A stretch of DNA of 64,000 nucleotides from Trichobilharzia regenti (taxonomy: Eukaryota; Platyhelminthes; Trematoda; Strigeidida; Schistosomatidae): assembly GCA_944472135.2 (NCBI GenBank), contig CALYDD020000359.1:1-64000 (forward strand), written 5' to 3'. Shown here in pieces: positions 22,499 to 32,548 of this stretch (position 1 is the first letter of the stretch; each line of letters starts with the position of its first letter). The notes under the pieces were generated by a model, which had not been told where the DNA came from, made no database searches, and was given only the letters and a program-made list of their open reading frames with translations. Made by a program: the position numbers and the translations under genes.

Positions 22499-23881
22499 AT
22501 GGTTAGTCAAAGTAAAAAGCAACGAACCCACTCCCCTGTAAAACTGGTGTCTAATTTAACGTCCTTGATTGCTACATCAAGCAACACACCCCCTACAAAC
22601 GGCTATAATGAGTCACATAACTCACTTGTATGCCGTAAGCGTCGAGCTGTAACTGAGGATAAAACTGTACTGACAGCTAGTATTAGCACTACTCCCAAAA
22701 ATTCAGTACCCTCTGCTCATACAGAACCCCTCCCTTCACCTTATGTGCTTATCGAAAAACTCCAGCCATCAAGCTCTTCTTCAGTACTATCTTCAGAAAT
22801 AGAACTTCTAAAGTTGTCTATAGGTGAACTTAAGGCTGAGTTAAGGGAAATAAAAAACAGCAAGTCAGTAAATGCTGGAAACATCGAAACCGATGCCGAG
22901 ATATCCAAATTATCAGATGAGATCAGCGATATCAGATCGCAGGTCTGTGAACTGACACCTCTAACTATCCTCATGAAAGCTGTAAACCTTAACAAGCTTG
23001 ACACAGAATCGGTAACTAAGGTAGATAACCTCATTAACTTTGTTACCACAGAAGTAACAAAACGACTCGACGCAAAACTGAGTGCTATTGTCTACAACGT
23101 TCCGGACAATGAGGCACTAAAAAAGGTACAGCGCATCTTACTTAGTGAAGCGAAAATGCCTAACTCCAAGACTAAGTGCTATAGGCTGAAGAAGAGTCAA
23201 CATGAAAAGTGTTGTCCTATTCGTTTTCAGTTCGAAACACCGACAGAGACCAGAAAATTCATTCACTCCCAACACACCCTATCGCAAGCCAGAAACTACA
23301 AACATATAAAGGTCGGGGTGGACAAAACAGTCATAGAAAGGCGCGCATACAACTATCTCGCTAAGACTAATTGTGAAATAGGTAATAGGACATTGCAAGC
23401 AGCCATTATTCCCAACCCTGTGAAAGATACAGTAGACCCCACCGCATCACCCCTCTCAAAACACACAGAAATATCCCATCAGAGTGCAACACCAGCCGAA
23501 AGGCCACTAGACTGTAACCAAATAAATAATAAAACCATACCACCTATCACCGCAGAATCTAAAATGCCATTAAATAACCCCAGAAAAAAAGCCAAAACCC
23601 CCCGAAATTCCACTTTGTCTTCTCCTAGCCATAACTTCATTGCTAAAGGTAAGGAAAATATGCCCCTAAACCATACAAACAAAAACAGTGGCAGCTTAAA
23701 TAAACCCACACTTCCTGCGGTCAATAGTACTAGCACCCACAACGTGCTAAATCGCACCATGGCACACACTAATATCCAATGTCACAACAATGTCACCCTC
23801 AATAGTACAAGTGGTAATAGTCAGAACTCGGCTACACAACAACTCAGGGTCTTCAGAGTATGGCACACAAACAAATTTTGA
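22499..23881 (+). CDS. LINE A ORF1 protein
   Basis: The 460-codon frame from ATG 22499 (MVSQSKKQRTHSPVK) encodes a LINE ORF1-type RNA-binding protein. Residues about 95-150 form a probable coiled coil (EIELLKLSIGELKAELREIK). Residues about 175-285 resemble an RRM-like/C-terminal nucleic-acid-binding module (SAIVYNVPDNEALKKVQRIL, then CCPIRFQFETPTETRKF). A basic, Asn/Pro-rich tail follows. Compared with LINE B, a one-base difference near 23834 shifts the end, so it stops at 23881. The undamaged frame would continue and overlap the start of ORF2 by about 100 bases. Confidence 0.82.
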   Translation: MVSQSKKQRTHSPVKLVSNLTSLIATSSNTPPTNGYNESHNSLVCRKRRAVTEDKTVLTASISTTPKNSVPSAHTEPLPSPYVLIEKLQPSSSSSVLSSEIELLKLSIGELKAELREIKNSKSVNAGNIETDAEISKLSDEISDIRSQVCELTPLTILMKAVNLNKLDTESVTKVDNLINFVTTEVTKRLDAKLSAIVYNVPDNEALKKVQRILLSEAKMPNSKTKCYRLKKSQHEKCCPIRFQFETPTETRKFIHSQHTLSQARNYKHIKVGVDKTVIERRAYNYLAKTNCEIGNRTLQAAIIPNPVKDTVDPTASPLSKHTEISHQSATPAERPLDCNQINNKTIPPITAESKMPLNNPRKKAKTPRNSTLSSPSHNFIAKGKENMPLNHTNKNSGSLNKPTLPAVNSTSTHNVLNRTMAHTNIQCHNNVTLNSTSGNSQNSATQQLRVFRVWHTNKF

Positions 23882-23986
23882 CCGGATATATGGTACAAGT
23901 CTGCTGGGAACTAACCCACAATGCAGTACACATGAAACCCACACAAGGACACAACTAGCATCAAACAATAGGTGGAATAATAAGCC

Positions 23987-26900
23987 ATGGTCATCACAAG
24001 GATCCAATCATTTTTTATCCCCCGCGTCCCTGTCAGCGTTGAAAAAACAGCTGGTAGGGATGTTAACACTCCTAAACCACTACAGCTGGCTCCCTCCTTG
24101 CATGAAAACAGGAACGGTCTAGTGCACCCGTATCCATTAGGCACACTTGACACCTGCACAAATATAGGTCAAATAAAGAACCCTACCCACTTCTGTAACC
24201 TGACTAAAAATAAAAATTCCTCGGTCTATAGCACATCCAGTACTCCAAATCTTAATTCTTCACCGAAAACAGCACACACCAACTCGGTAGACATAGGTGA
24301 GCATGATGCTGAAACTCCTCTTAACATAGGATCATCATGTCAAGCAGAACTACTGGGTGCTGAACCATATTCGGGGCTGACTAACGAACTTAAATACTTC
24401 AAATGCTACTTCAACTCTCATCTTTACCTAATCCTCATAAATGCTAGATCTGTTCTAAATAAATTGCCGATGCTCAGAGCACTCACAGTAATATACAAAC
24501 CCCCTGTAATTGTCATCACTGAATCTTGGTGTCATTCGAACATCTGGATGAAGAAATAAGCTTAGATAACTACACACACTTTCGGTGTGACAGGGAAGGT
24601 GGTAAGGGAGGGGGTTGTCTCATGTACTTTCTGAATGCACTTACTGTATCACAGCTAGAAAGTAGTACACTTAACATGCCTGAGACTCTATGGGTTAATG
24701 TACACTTAAATAACGTAACAGCATTAATTGGATGCACCTACAGAGCACCTGGCACCTTTAGTAATTACGAGACCCAACTTATTAATACTCTGGAGCAATT
24801 ATCCGACTTACAATACGATCATAAGATCCTATGTGGGGACTTTAACTTACCTGAAATCAACTGGGATATACCCACAGGCCCAACTAAATTTGATAAGTTC
24901 TTAGGCACACTGGATATACTTGGCTGGAAACAAACTGTCACTACTCCCACAAGAGGTAACAACGTACTAGACTTAATCTTCTGCCACAATATAAGCCCCC
25001 TTTCAACGCTAGTAGGTTCTGAGTTTCCAGGGAGCGACCACAAAACAGTGTGTGTGCACTGCCAATTCCGCTGAGTAGCAATGCATCTCATACCTCCACT
25101 TCACAACAAGTAATATATAGGAACTATAGTAAGGCAAACTGGGCCTTAGTTGAATCGATGCTAAGATCCTCCAAATGGGATGAATACTTCACTACTGATG
25201 ACCTATCGAGAGCCCTAACCATCTTCTACCATAACTCAAACACATGCTTAGATGCTGTCATTCCACTCCAAACACTAAAGGTTTCCCCACACAGAAAGTC
25301 ATTCATAAAACCAAAGGATCGTACGAAACTGAAGAACTCTCAACAAGTTACTTCAAACACCACGACTTTGGCACTCTAGGTCTAATACTTAACACCCTTA
25401 GCTCCATCTCACAAGCTCGAGATTTCCGTATGAGAAAGGAAGAACGCATCGCAGTAGCCAGTCCTGCTAGAGTGTATGCACTCACAGAAATCTTAAGGAA
25501 GCGAATGAATCGCAAAAATCACAGCATTTCTCTCCTCATAGACAAAGGTAGGCTATGCACTAACTCTGCAGACATATGTGAACTATTCAACAAAACGTTT
25601 GCAGGTAACTACCTTAAGCCCTCAGTCCAGCTACTCGATATACACCCTATTACTAAAATGGCACAAACTCCATCTCCACTCACACCAAACCAAATTAGCA
25701 CTGTTCAATTCACTTACGCTGATATTAACCAAACTATAAGAACCCTCAAAAGTTCAAAAGGTTTCGGTACCGACGGTATATCATCTTACTTCTATAAATG
25801 TGGTGGCCCTCTACTGCTGCTTAAAATATTCACAATGTCCCTAGAAACCCAAACTTACCCTGACATATGGAAGACAACATTCATTATGCCTAAACACAAA
25901 TCTGGCTCGAAAACTGAAGTCAGTAACTACCGGCCGATCAATATCACACCTATAGCATCTAGAATCATGGAGAGACTAGTCAAAGATAACTTAATCAAAC
26001 ATATGCTTAGCTGCAACATCATAAGTCCGAACCAACATGGATTCCTGAAATCCAGATCATGTTTAACATGTCACCTAGACTTCTTCAATTTTGTAACCAG
26101 CAGTCGTGACAGACGGCAACTAGTACTTGTCATCTACTTTGACATTTCTAAGGCATTTGACCGTGTTGACCATATACTGCTAACAAATAAGCTGAACTCC
26201 TTAGGAATACGTGACCCATTATTAGGATGGCTTAAATCATTCCTTAACAATAGGTCCCAAATAGTTAAACTCGGGTCTGCAACCTCCAAACCTAGCCCTA
26301 TCACTTCTGGTGTAGTACAAGGTAGTGTCATTGGACCCCTTCTATTTACACTATACATCAATGACATATGCGCTTGCTTCACGCACGGGAAACCATTCAT
26401 CTTTGCAGATGACCTAAAAGTAGCTTATACATTCCAATGTGATGACTTAGGGAACTTCGAGAATGTAGTGCAGAAGGAATTAGATAAAATGACTGCTTGG
26501 TCGTCCCTATGGAATCTACAATTTAATCTGAAAAAATGTGGCTGGATCTGCTTCGGCGCACCCTCAATTGACCTGAAATTAGCGCTTCACTCTGCTGATG
26601 TAACCAGACTCCAAAGTATCATTGACTTAGGCCTGAGGTACTCTAGTGACTTGACATTCTGTAGTAATTTATTGTACTTGAAGTATTAATATACCGGGAT
26701 GACGGAATTATAGGAATCTAATCAAAACCCAGAGAGGGCAGCAATCAGTAATTTGTATTTAGCGGAATTAGAATGCAATTCATATATGAAACATATCAAC
26801 AGTCAACAGTAAGTATTTTAAACAATACAGAGATAGAAATTGTCAATCACCACACATTCTCTGAGCAAGTAGCATCACAGACTAGAAAATCGAGGATGCT

Positions 26901-27474
26901 CTTAGGATGCATACTCAGAAACTTTCACGACAATGAAGGCAAGCTAATTCTGTACAAAACATGTGTCAGACCACTACTAGAATACTGTCCATTTATTATA
27001 AGCAGCACTCACACATGTGATAGGCTAAGAATGGAAAGTATCCAACGATATTCTACCTCAAAACTACTTGGCTATGATTGTAAGAAAGACTATATCTCAC
27101 GCTGCATGATCCTAAAACTTGACCCACTTTGGACAAGGCGACTTATTATAAACCTAATATTCTTCTTCAAGGTCCTTCACAAAATATCATTCTCAGGTAA
27201 CAGGGACATACAATTCGCACAGGAAGGTTCTTACGATCTGCGTAACCAAACTTCCACAGTGACAACTCATTCCCTTAAGTCAACACTCCGTGAAAACTTC
27301 TTCACAGTCATGTATTCTAAAATATGGAATAGCCTGCCTATAGATATCAGAACTTGCTCTTCAGTTACAAGCTTCAAACGCTCTCTGTACAAACTGTTTC
27401 ACTCTACTGATTATATTAATAAACTATTTACTTCTAGAACGAATCAATCACTAATCTACTACAGCACCTAAAAG
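23987..27474 (+). pseudogene. LINE A ORF2: endonuclease and reverse transcriptase
   Basis: From ATG 23987 the frame carries the endonuclease: LILINARSVLNKLPMLRAL, VIVITESWCHSN, then GGCLMYFLNA, CTYRAPG, CGDFNLPEINW and the catalytic SDH near 25038. The RT follows: GTDGISSYFYKC, NYRPINITPIASRIMERL, VIYFDISKAFDRVDH, SGVVQGSVIGPLLF and FADDLKVAYTF. The C-terminal domain is CVRPLLEYCPFI, then LDPLWTRRL, then WNSLPIDIRTC. Defects are a one-base loss near 24543, a -1 shift at about 25050 shared with LINE B, a one-base loss near 25336, and the solo LTR at 26660-26854. It is non-functional, but each domain is recognisable end to end. Confidence 0.9.
26660..26854 (-). repeat. solo Gypsy LTR in LINE A ORF2
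   Basis: This 195-bp insert begins TGTAGTAATT, ends CACCACA and is flanked by CATTC at 26655-26659 and 26855-26859. LINE B (52871-52885) shows the empty site with a single CATTC. It matches the LTRs at 322-524 and 4649-4845, so an element of that degenerate Gypsy family inserted here and recombined to a solo LTR. Confidence 0.92.
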
Positions 27475-28378
27475 ACGCACTTCAACACCCTTTGCAATCT
27501 AGAAAATATAAATAAACTGGCAGCATGGATGCATAAAGACTTAGTACGGAACATACAGGATTAGTTTACCCTGAGAAATAGGACGTGTCACTCTAGTGTA
27601 ACCTTCAAACGCTTGCTATATAAACTGTTTTGTCCCAATGACTATCCCTACCAGAACCCATCACTTATTTCTAAAACGCACCAGACATTAGAACGCTAAA
27701 ACGCTCAGACTCACTAATACACATTATGACACTAAATAAACTCTAAGACTTCGCATAAATACGTGAAAACACAACTAAAACGTAAATGTTTACTAATTGA
27801 TAATATACAATTGACATAAACATTTATAAGTGCATAAAATATTAATCACCTTTTCATTTTCACATACTTTCTCTTTCTGGTATTCTGCTGCTCCTATTCA
27901 TCTTCTGGTCGAGGTCGAAAAACCCTGCACCTGAACTGAAATGAGGATTAATTCCATACCATCTATCTCATAACCACTCAAATTCCATGAACGATCTAAT
28001 TCTGCCATTTGAAGACACTGGCGAACATGCTGCAAATGAGTATTCATCATCTGAAATGAGAAAGCAACTGGTTTTCAAACAGTTTTCAACATTTTACTCA
28101 ACTCACGAATACAGTCCGCCATGCAGACACAAATGGAGCAAATGGAGAATTCTGGAATCGACCCCGGCACCATTTGATGCAGTAAAACAACTTCACATGA
28201 CCTCATCTAGTTTTCGCATCCACGATCAAATTTCTTTCCTGTTATAAAACTACGATAAGACTACTGAAAATATGGAATAAATATATTACTGATCTCAACA
28301 TAATACATCAATAAACTTTGAGCCGAGGGTGCTGTTCACAACAAAGATATGTTAGAGAATTGACTTCAAGCTTTCTTT

Positions 28379-28413
28379 CCCAGAATCCGCATTACATTCA
28401 TCTGATGTCTGGG
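28379..28413 (+). other. conserved 3'UTR stem-loop (CCCAGA/TCTGGG)
   Basis: CCCAGA at 28379-28384 pairs with TCTGGG at 28408-28413. It is preceded by GACTTCAAGCTTT and followed by a T run and GTTAATGCGAAGACAA. LINE B (54395-54428) and the right flank of LINE C (62609-62643) have the same stem. LINE C has CCCAAGTA/TACTTGGG in the same flanking context. Confidence 0.75.
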
Positions 28414-28593
28414 TTTTTTGTTAATGCGAAGACAATATTTCTATATCTCTTTATGTGCTACACAAACAGACTTTATAGCAGACTGTTCCGACTGACTCTC
28501 ATGTCAGAGAGAACAACCAAACTGTAAATTCATCATACATCAAATTATGTGTAATTTATATAATAACTTATCCATGCCTGTACAATTGGTATG

Positions 28594-28611
28594 TTCCTGC
28601 ATAAACAGGAA
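28594..28611 (+). other. 3'-terminal stem-loop of LINE A
   Basis: TTCCTG and CAGGAA form a 6-bp stem with a CATAAA loop. It is preceded by ATGCCTGTACAATTGGTATG and followed by AAGAAATAT and ATT repeats. Similarly placed, differently sequenced hairpins end LINE C. Confidence 0.75.
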
Positions 28612-28751
28612 GAAATATATTATTATTATGTTCGAGAAAGATATCCAATGTAACTTTTTTATTCTCTATTTTATGCTTTTTTTCTATAAATATACATTTC
28701 CATTCACCATATATGCCTCTTTAATGTGATTGGTCCATTCAAGGTCGTTTG

Positions 28752-28790
28752 CTGATTGGTCGTTAGTGGTGTCTAAAGTTTAACTTTGCC
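28752..28790 (-). repeat. Merlin right terminal inverted repeat
   Basis: Its reverse complement starts GGCAAAGTTAAACTTT and contains GACACCACTAAC. It matches 21585-21623 at 34 of 39 positions. Confidence 0.85.
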
Positions 28791-30450
28791 TTTCCATTGA
28801 TTTAGGCAGGACACTTGGGTGACACAGACTGTTATTCTCAGAACTGCATCTCCCTACTGTCACTGAAGCTTGGGGATGTATCAAAGCCTCAGTTCGCTGC
28901 CTCCTTATAGTTCGGGGTCTGCTTTCGCAGTATCGGATATGTCCTCCCATTTTCCTTTGGTTTCAAACCACCGTTGAAGTGCTATTGGCAAGTGCCCCGG
29001 GAAGTTGAATGTGACACCTAGCAGCTTTGCAGAGCTAATCAGTGTGAGATGGGCGGGCGAGGTAGTCGGAAAATGGAGATGGCTCCAGAAGCGCCAAGGA
29101 CCATCTGAGATGACAGCCATCTCCATTGCTGTACGTCGTGTATGTGTTTTTCACAAGCAGTGCCGGTTTCCGGCTCCGGAACACCGTGTACCACCATAGA
29201 GTTACAAAGCAACAGCTCTGGTGACTCCCTCGCCATTTGTCCGTTAGTCCATGGTCTGTCATATCTCACTCATTTGCTGGAACTTCTGTCCATGGCTAGT
29301 ACCTGCTCCATTAATAGTACTCTTTCGGCCTCTTCGGCAGAGTCCAGCGTAACCCTTAATGTGGGTGACTTACCCTGAGGTGTGTGGGCGCCCCTTTACA
29401 ACCTTCACAATTTCGCTGAGCTAATTTTCGTAACTAATTTATTGCACAAGTTGGACCACTGTTCCTGGTCATACAGGGCCGTTGTTCAAGCAAGCTATCC
29501 TTGCTCATAGGTACGTGAAAGAGGATAAGAGAATTAGACCGACTAACCTCAGACTTAGGTTAGGGCTTTGGCTGCTTGTATTCATTTGCAGCGTCAGCAA
29601 CTTTAGGTTTCTTTAGGTTCTGGCCAGCCTTGGCTGTGTTGCCAAGCTTGCTAGTGGATGCAAGTGGTGCTTTTGTAATTCTATTTTTCCCTTATGTTGT
29701 GGGTGCAACCTTGACAATCTTCACCTCGTGAAAACTGGCATTAAAGAGACAGTTGCATCCAGGGAAATTTTCTTTTCGACGGAGTGATCATCAAAATTGG
29801 CATTTCCGTTCAGCAGGACTGGAGCGTCCTTCTTACTGTCTGTACCAAGTTTTGGCAGTGTAATGTTAGCTGGTGGGGAGCTGCATGAGACTGTGTTGGG
29901 ACACAAGAGTGGTGTATTGTTTCTGCTATCCGCAGACACGCTGTGTGGGACTATGCCAGAGTGACAAAGTGGATAGATTTACCAAAACCATGGGCAAGGG
30001 TTATTTCTCATAAACTTGTAGTATGCTGTCGGTACCTCTTTGTCACAACGGCAGTGCACCCACCGTCTGAGAAAATTGCATTCAAACGCTGAATCAGTTT
30101 CAGAAACGATAACATTACACGCCTGACATTCGTCTCCTTTCCTTGATGACGTTTCGAGGTCCTATGACGTCTTGAGTATTTCCTTTCGATTTTACTGTGT
30201 TTCACACACTGGCCCTCATTTCACGCAGGTGTAGTATCCTGTCCACCTGGTATTGCCTGTGCCGTTTCAGTGCTAGACCGTGGCAATGCAGGCGTAGTAT
30301 CAGGACAGACGAGACCTGCACGAGTCTTTATGATGGGTATGCGGGAAGGGTTGACGTCCCTGGGTTTTTGCCTTCTCTGGCTGAAGCCCTTGTGACTCTG
30401 TATAAAGAGTGTGGAGTTTTAGTGTCTTTTCTAAGGCCACTTTCGATAAC
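28791..30450 (-). pseudogene. family-2 LINE ORF1 and 5' region
   Basis: Broken minus-strand frames run upstream of the endonuclease part of family 2. Recognisable pieces are KSPTLRVTLDSAEEAERVLL and VVHGVPEPETG, typical of CR1-type ORF1 proteins, in two frames around 29039-29378. A low-complexity segment at 29721-29939 and a basic segment at 30008-30205 lie further upstream. At the Merlin junction the frame ...NNSLCHPSVLPKSMEK joins KLQRAGSIGIGQ at 21584. At least three frameshifts or stops break ORF1. The upstream limit near 30450 is a guess. Confidence 0.6.
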
Positions 30451-31576
30451 CATATTAACAATCACTGTGACTCATGCTATATACGAATAAGAGAGCAACA
30501 GTATCTACCCACAAGAATAAGAATAAGACTGATAAATGCAAGACAAGGGAATGAAAAGGTTTTCGACTTTACCTAGTACTTTCTGGATGACTGGCTTCAC
30601 ATCAATCACGTGGTAGACCAACAAGTCTTGTTTATCTGAACAAGTGAGGAAGATGATGTTAGAAAAGTGGCACCTGAAGCTTTGGCAGTAGTTCGAGACA
30701 GCTAGACTTACCACACAGAGATTCAATACGTAAGTAATTGTTGACTTTAATTCACCGGCTGAGGAGATCAGGTTTTTAAGCGAGTGATTCACAGAATAGG
30801 TATTTTCCGGTAAGAGAGGAAAAAGCCCGTCGTATTCAAGGGGCGCACAATTATCATTACAATTGTCACAGAAATATCACCTCAGCGAAGAAATAGCCAG
30901 TGAGCATGTTATTCGAGTTGGGATATTTCCCTGGGAGGCGAACTGCAGGGTGTAAATCTGCAGGGTTTTTATGAGTTACGTCCAGTAAAACACTTATCTG
31001 CTTAACATTAGAACGCTTTACTGTGATATTTGGGACCAATCGAGGTATGCAGTCAAAAAGTCTAGTTTCGTCTGATAATCCATTGTCTTCCTCTGAATAT
31101 CAGGCAGCGTTCAAGCCACCTAAGAGGCAAGAATACACCAACGACCCAGGAACATTCAGTCGGAAAGTCAGGAGAATCATGTAAGTGGCATTATTCCTGT
31201 AGCTTGAGGTAAGTCCACAGAATTATTGGCCGCAGCATTCGTCACTCAACATTGGATGCCGACCCTCACTCTTTAAGTCAACTTGTTTAGCTGAAGGCTC
31301 CCGACCAATTATCCACGCCGTTTGGTACACCATCTTGTCAAGTTCGCTCATTCATGCACGATCCCTAGCTACTAAAGCAATCACATCGCGCTCCGATTTG
31401 GTCCCGAAATGTAACTCGTAATTTGGACGGTTAATTCTGGTGTATTGCTTCGCCTTTGGTCTACGCGGAACGAATAATAAAGTTATGCATATTAGATCTT
31501 GCGCTAGTATACTTCATAATATCCATGAACCTCAATATCTTCATCCTGTATAATCTTATGTAAACGTATACTCACT
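30451..31576. other. no recognisable gene
   Basis: No long ORF or repeat match was found. The stretch is flanking DNA between the family-2 LINE and the solo LTR. Confidence 0.5.
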
Positions 31577-31581
31577 GAAGT

Positions 31582-31940
31582 TAACAGCCACGTCTCGTAA
31601 ACCGTTAATGCCCAGCTCTTGCTACGCTCGGGCTCACGCTGTCGCTTGAAGTTTCTCAGAAACGCTTAGTAATAACGGACGAAAAAAACAAAACACCAAT
31701 TGTTGACTCGAGGATTCTTTATTGTAACACCAACATATAACCAATGTTATAACTAAGGTCTGTGAACAAATATTACAATAATAAATCACAATATTACTTC
31801 TGACGGTTTTCTGCTGACTTCTTTCTGAACAGCGACCGATGAGACGATGACTGTCGTATTGATGCCTCCGCGAAAATTGGGGAAGTTGGTTTTGAGCAAA
31901 CAACCAAGAATTGATTGTTCAATCTTCAACTACATTGACA
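31582..31940 (-). repeat. solo LTR of Gag-only Pao-type element
   Basis: This 359-bp copy of the 366-bp LTR is more diverged than the others (for example TAACAGCC in place of TGTCAGCC at its plus-strand start). It is flanked by GAAGT at 31577-31581 and 31941-31945. No gag lies next to it, so it is a solo LTR left by LTR-LTR recombination. Confidence 0.88.
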
Positions 31941-32257
31941 GAAGTATTGTGACATTAAACAACGCAGAGATCAGCTGACCGATTATCAGCCATTCAGATG
32001 GCTCAGTAAACGAAATGAATCATAACGGCAACCCAACACTCATCTGAACCCTAGCCTCATCAGGGTGAAACTAACATCCATTCGAAATACTGAGCTTTAC
32101 TGGTTAGTTTAGGGTCATTTTCAGGTAATATCTGTTCTTTCCTGATGCCTAAACAGTATTTCATAAATATACGGTCCCTTTTCCAAGAAAAATTTCCGGC
32201 TATGGAATTTTGTATTCTCAAGCATAAATGATTATTTAAAATGCGTAGTAGTGATAA

Positions 32258-32548
32258 GATATTAGATGGTTACAAACAATTGGCAGGAAGCCTTGCTCGA
32301 CATAGGTTTCGTGCTAGTTGGCACTCATCAGCAAGGTGTATCTGCAACTTTAGGGGACTTATGTCCCTTCAAAGATTCGAACTCGCGTCATCTAGTGTAG
32401 CAGTCAGAGAAGTTGTCACTGGGCTGTTCTAACTCGCGATTGATATGAGTTTGTTCAAGGTTGCAGATGTGTCTTGCTGATGAGGACCAGCCAGCACGAA
32501 ACCTAGGTCCCAGGCTTCCTACTGATTGCCTTCAACCATCTACCATCA
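32258..32548 (-). repeat. palindromic SINE/MITE-like element with Pol III-type boxes
   Basis: Arms of about 85 bp (around 32262-32352 and 32459-32540) are imperfect inverted copies. Both contain AGGTTTCGTGCT followed by CTCATCAGCAAG in the arm's own direction. The single-copy centre, on the minus strand, has an A-box-like CAGCCCAGTGAC (near 32416-32427) and a B box GTTCGAATC (32374-32382) about 40 bases downstream, as in tRNA-derived SINEs. I see no target repeat with certainty. Confidence 0.6.

Larger units (their letters stand above)
22372..28630 (+). mobile_element. LINE A (CR1/Jockey-type, full length at 5' end)
   Basis: The element starts CGGTACGTTC, the same ten bases as LINE B (41530) and LINE C (54791), which marks a true 5' end. 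ORF1, ORF2 (endonuclease plus RT) and a long 3' untranslated region follow. The 3' terminus has a hairpin at 28594-28611 and then ATT repeats. It is inserted in the Merlin element and carries a solo Gypsy LTR. No long direct repeat of Merlin sequence is seen at its 3' side. Confidence 0.85.
27475..28630 (+). other. LINE A 3' untranslated region with conserved 86-codon ORF
   Basis: The stretch is non-coding apart from an ATG-started 86-codon ORF at 27987-28247 (MNDLILPFEDTGEHAANEYS...). That ORF is repeated with one visible residue change at 62216-62476, but broken by a stop at 54001-54090. I recognise no domain. Two hairpins follow, at 28379-28413 and 28594-28611. Confidence 0.65.
21585..28790 (+). 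mobile_element. Merlin (IS1595/ISXO2-like) DNA transposon, split by LINE A
   Basis: Terminal inverted repeats of 39 bp (21585-21623 and 28752-28790) match at 34 of 39 positions. The flanking 9-mers TTTCCCATG (21576-21584) and TTTCCATTG (28791-28799) are imperfect copies, consistent with the 8-9-bp target repeats of Merlin. Removing the element with one 9-mer joins the family-2 LINE frame without interruption. It encodes a degenerate ISXO2-like transposase and carries LINE A inside. Confidence 0.82.
8950..30450 (-). mobile_element. family-2 CR1-type LINE, split by Pao-type and Merlin insertions
   Basis: Three collinear minus-strand blocks reconstruct one LINE. ORF1 and the upstream region lie at 28791-30450, endonuclease and RT start at 19964-21584, and RT end plus tail at 8950-10351. 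The first gap is filled by the Merlin element, and removing it with one copy of its 9-bp target repeat restores one open frame across the join (PKSMEKLQRAG). The second gap is filled by the Gag-only LTR element with 5-bp repeats CCACC. A second, plus-strand copy at 36030-38304 confirms the order. The outer limits are approximate, being judged from coding homology and composition. Confidence 0.75.

Noticed and set aside
27475..27860. Additional ORF2 sequence after the LINE A stop (CNSLPIDIRTC-like repeat near 27585-27640)
   Set aside because: A second SVTFKRLLYKLF-like stretch follows the stop and looks like a decayed duplicate of the ORF2 end. It is short, frame-broken and present in LINE B too, so it belongs to the 3'UTR.
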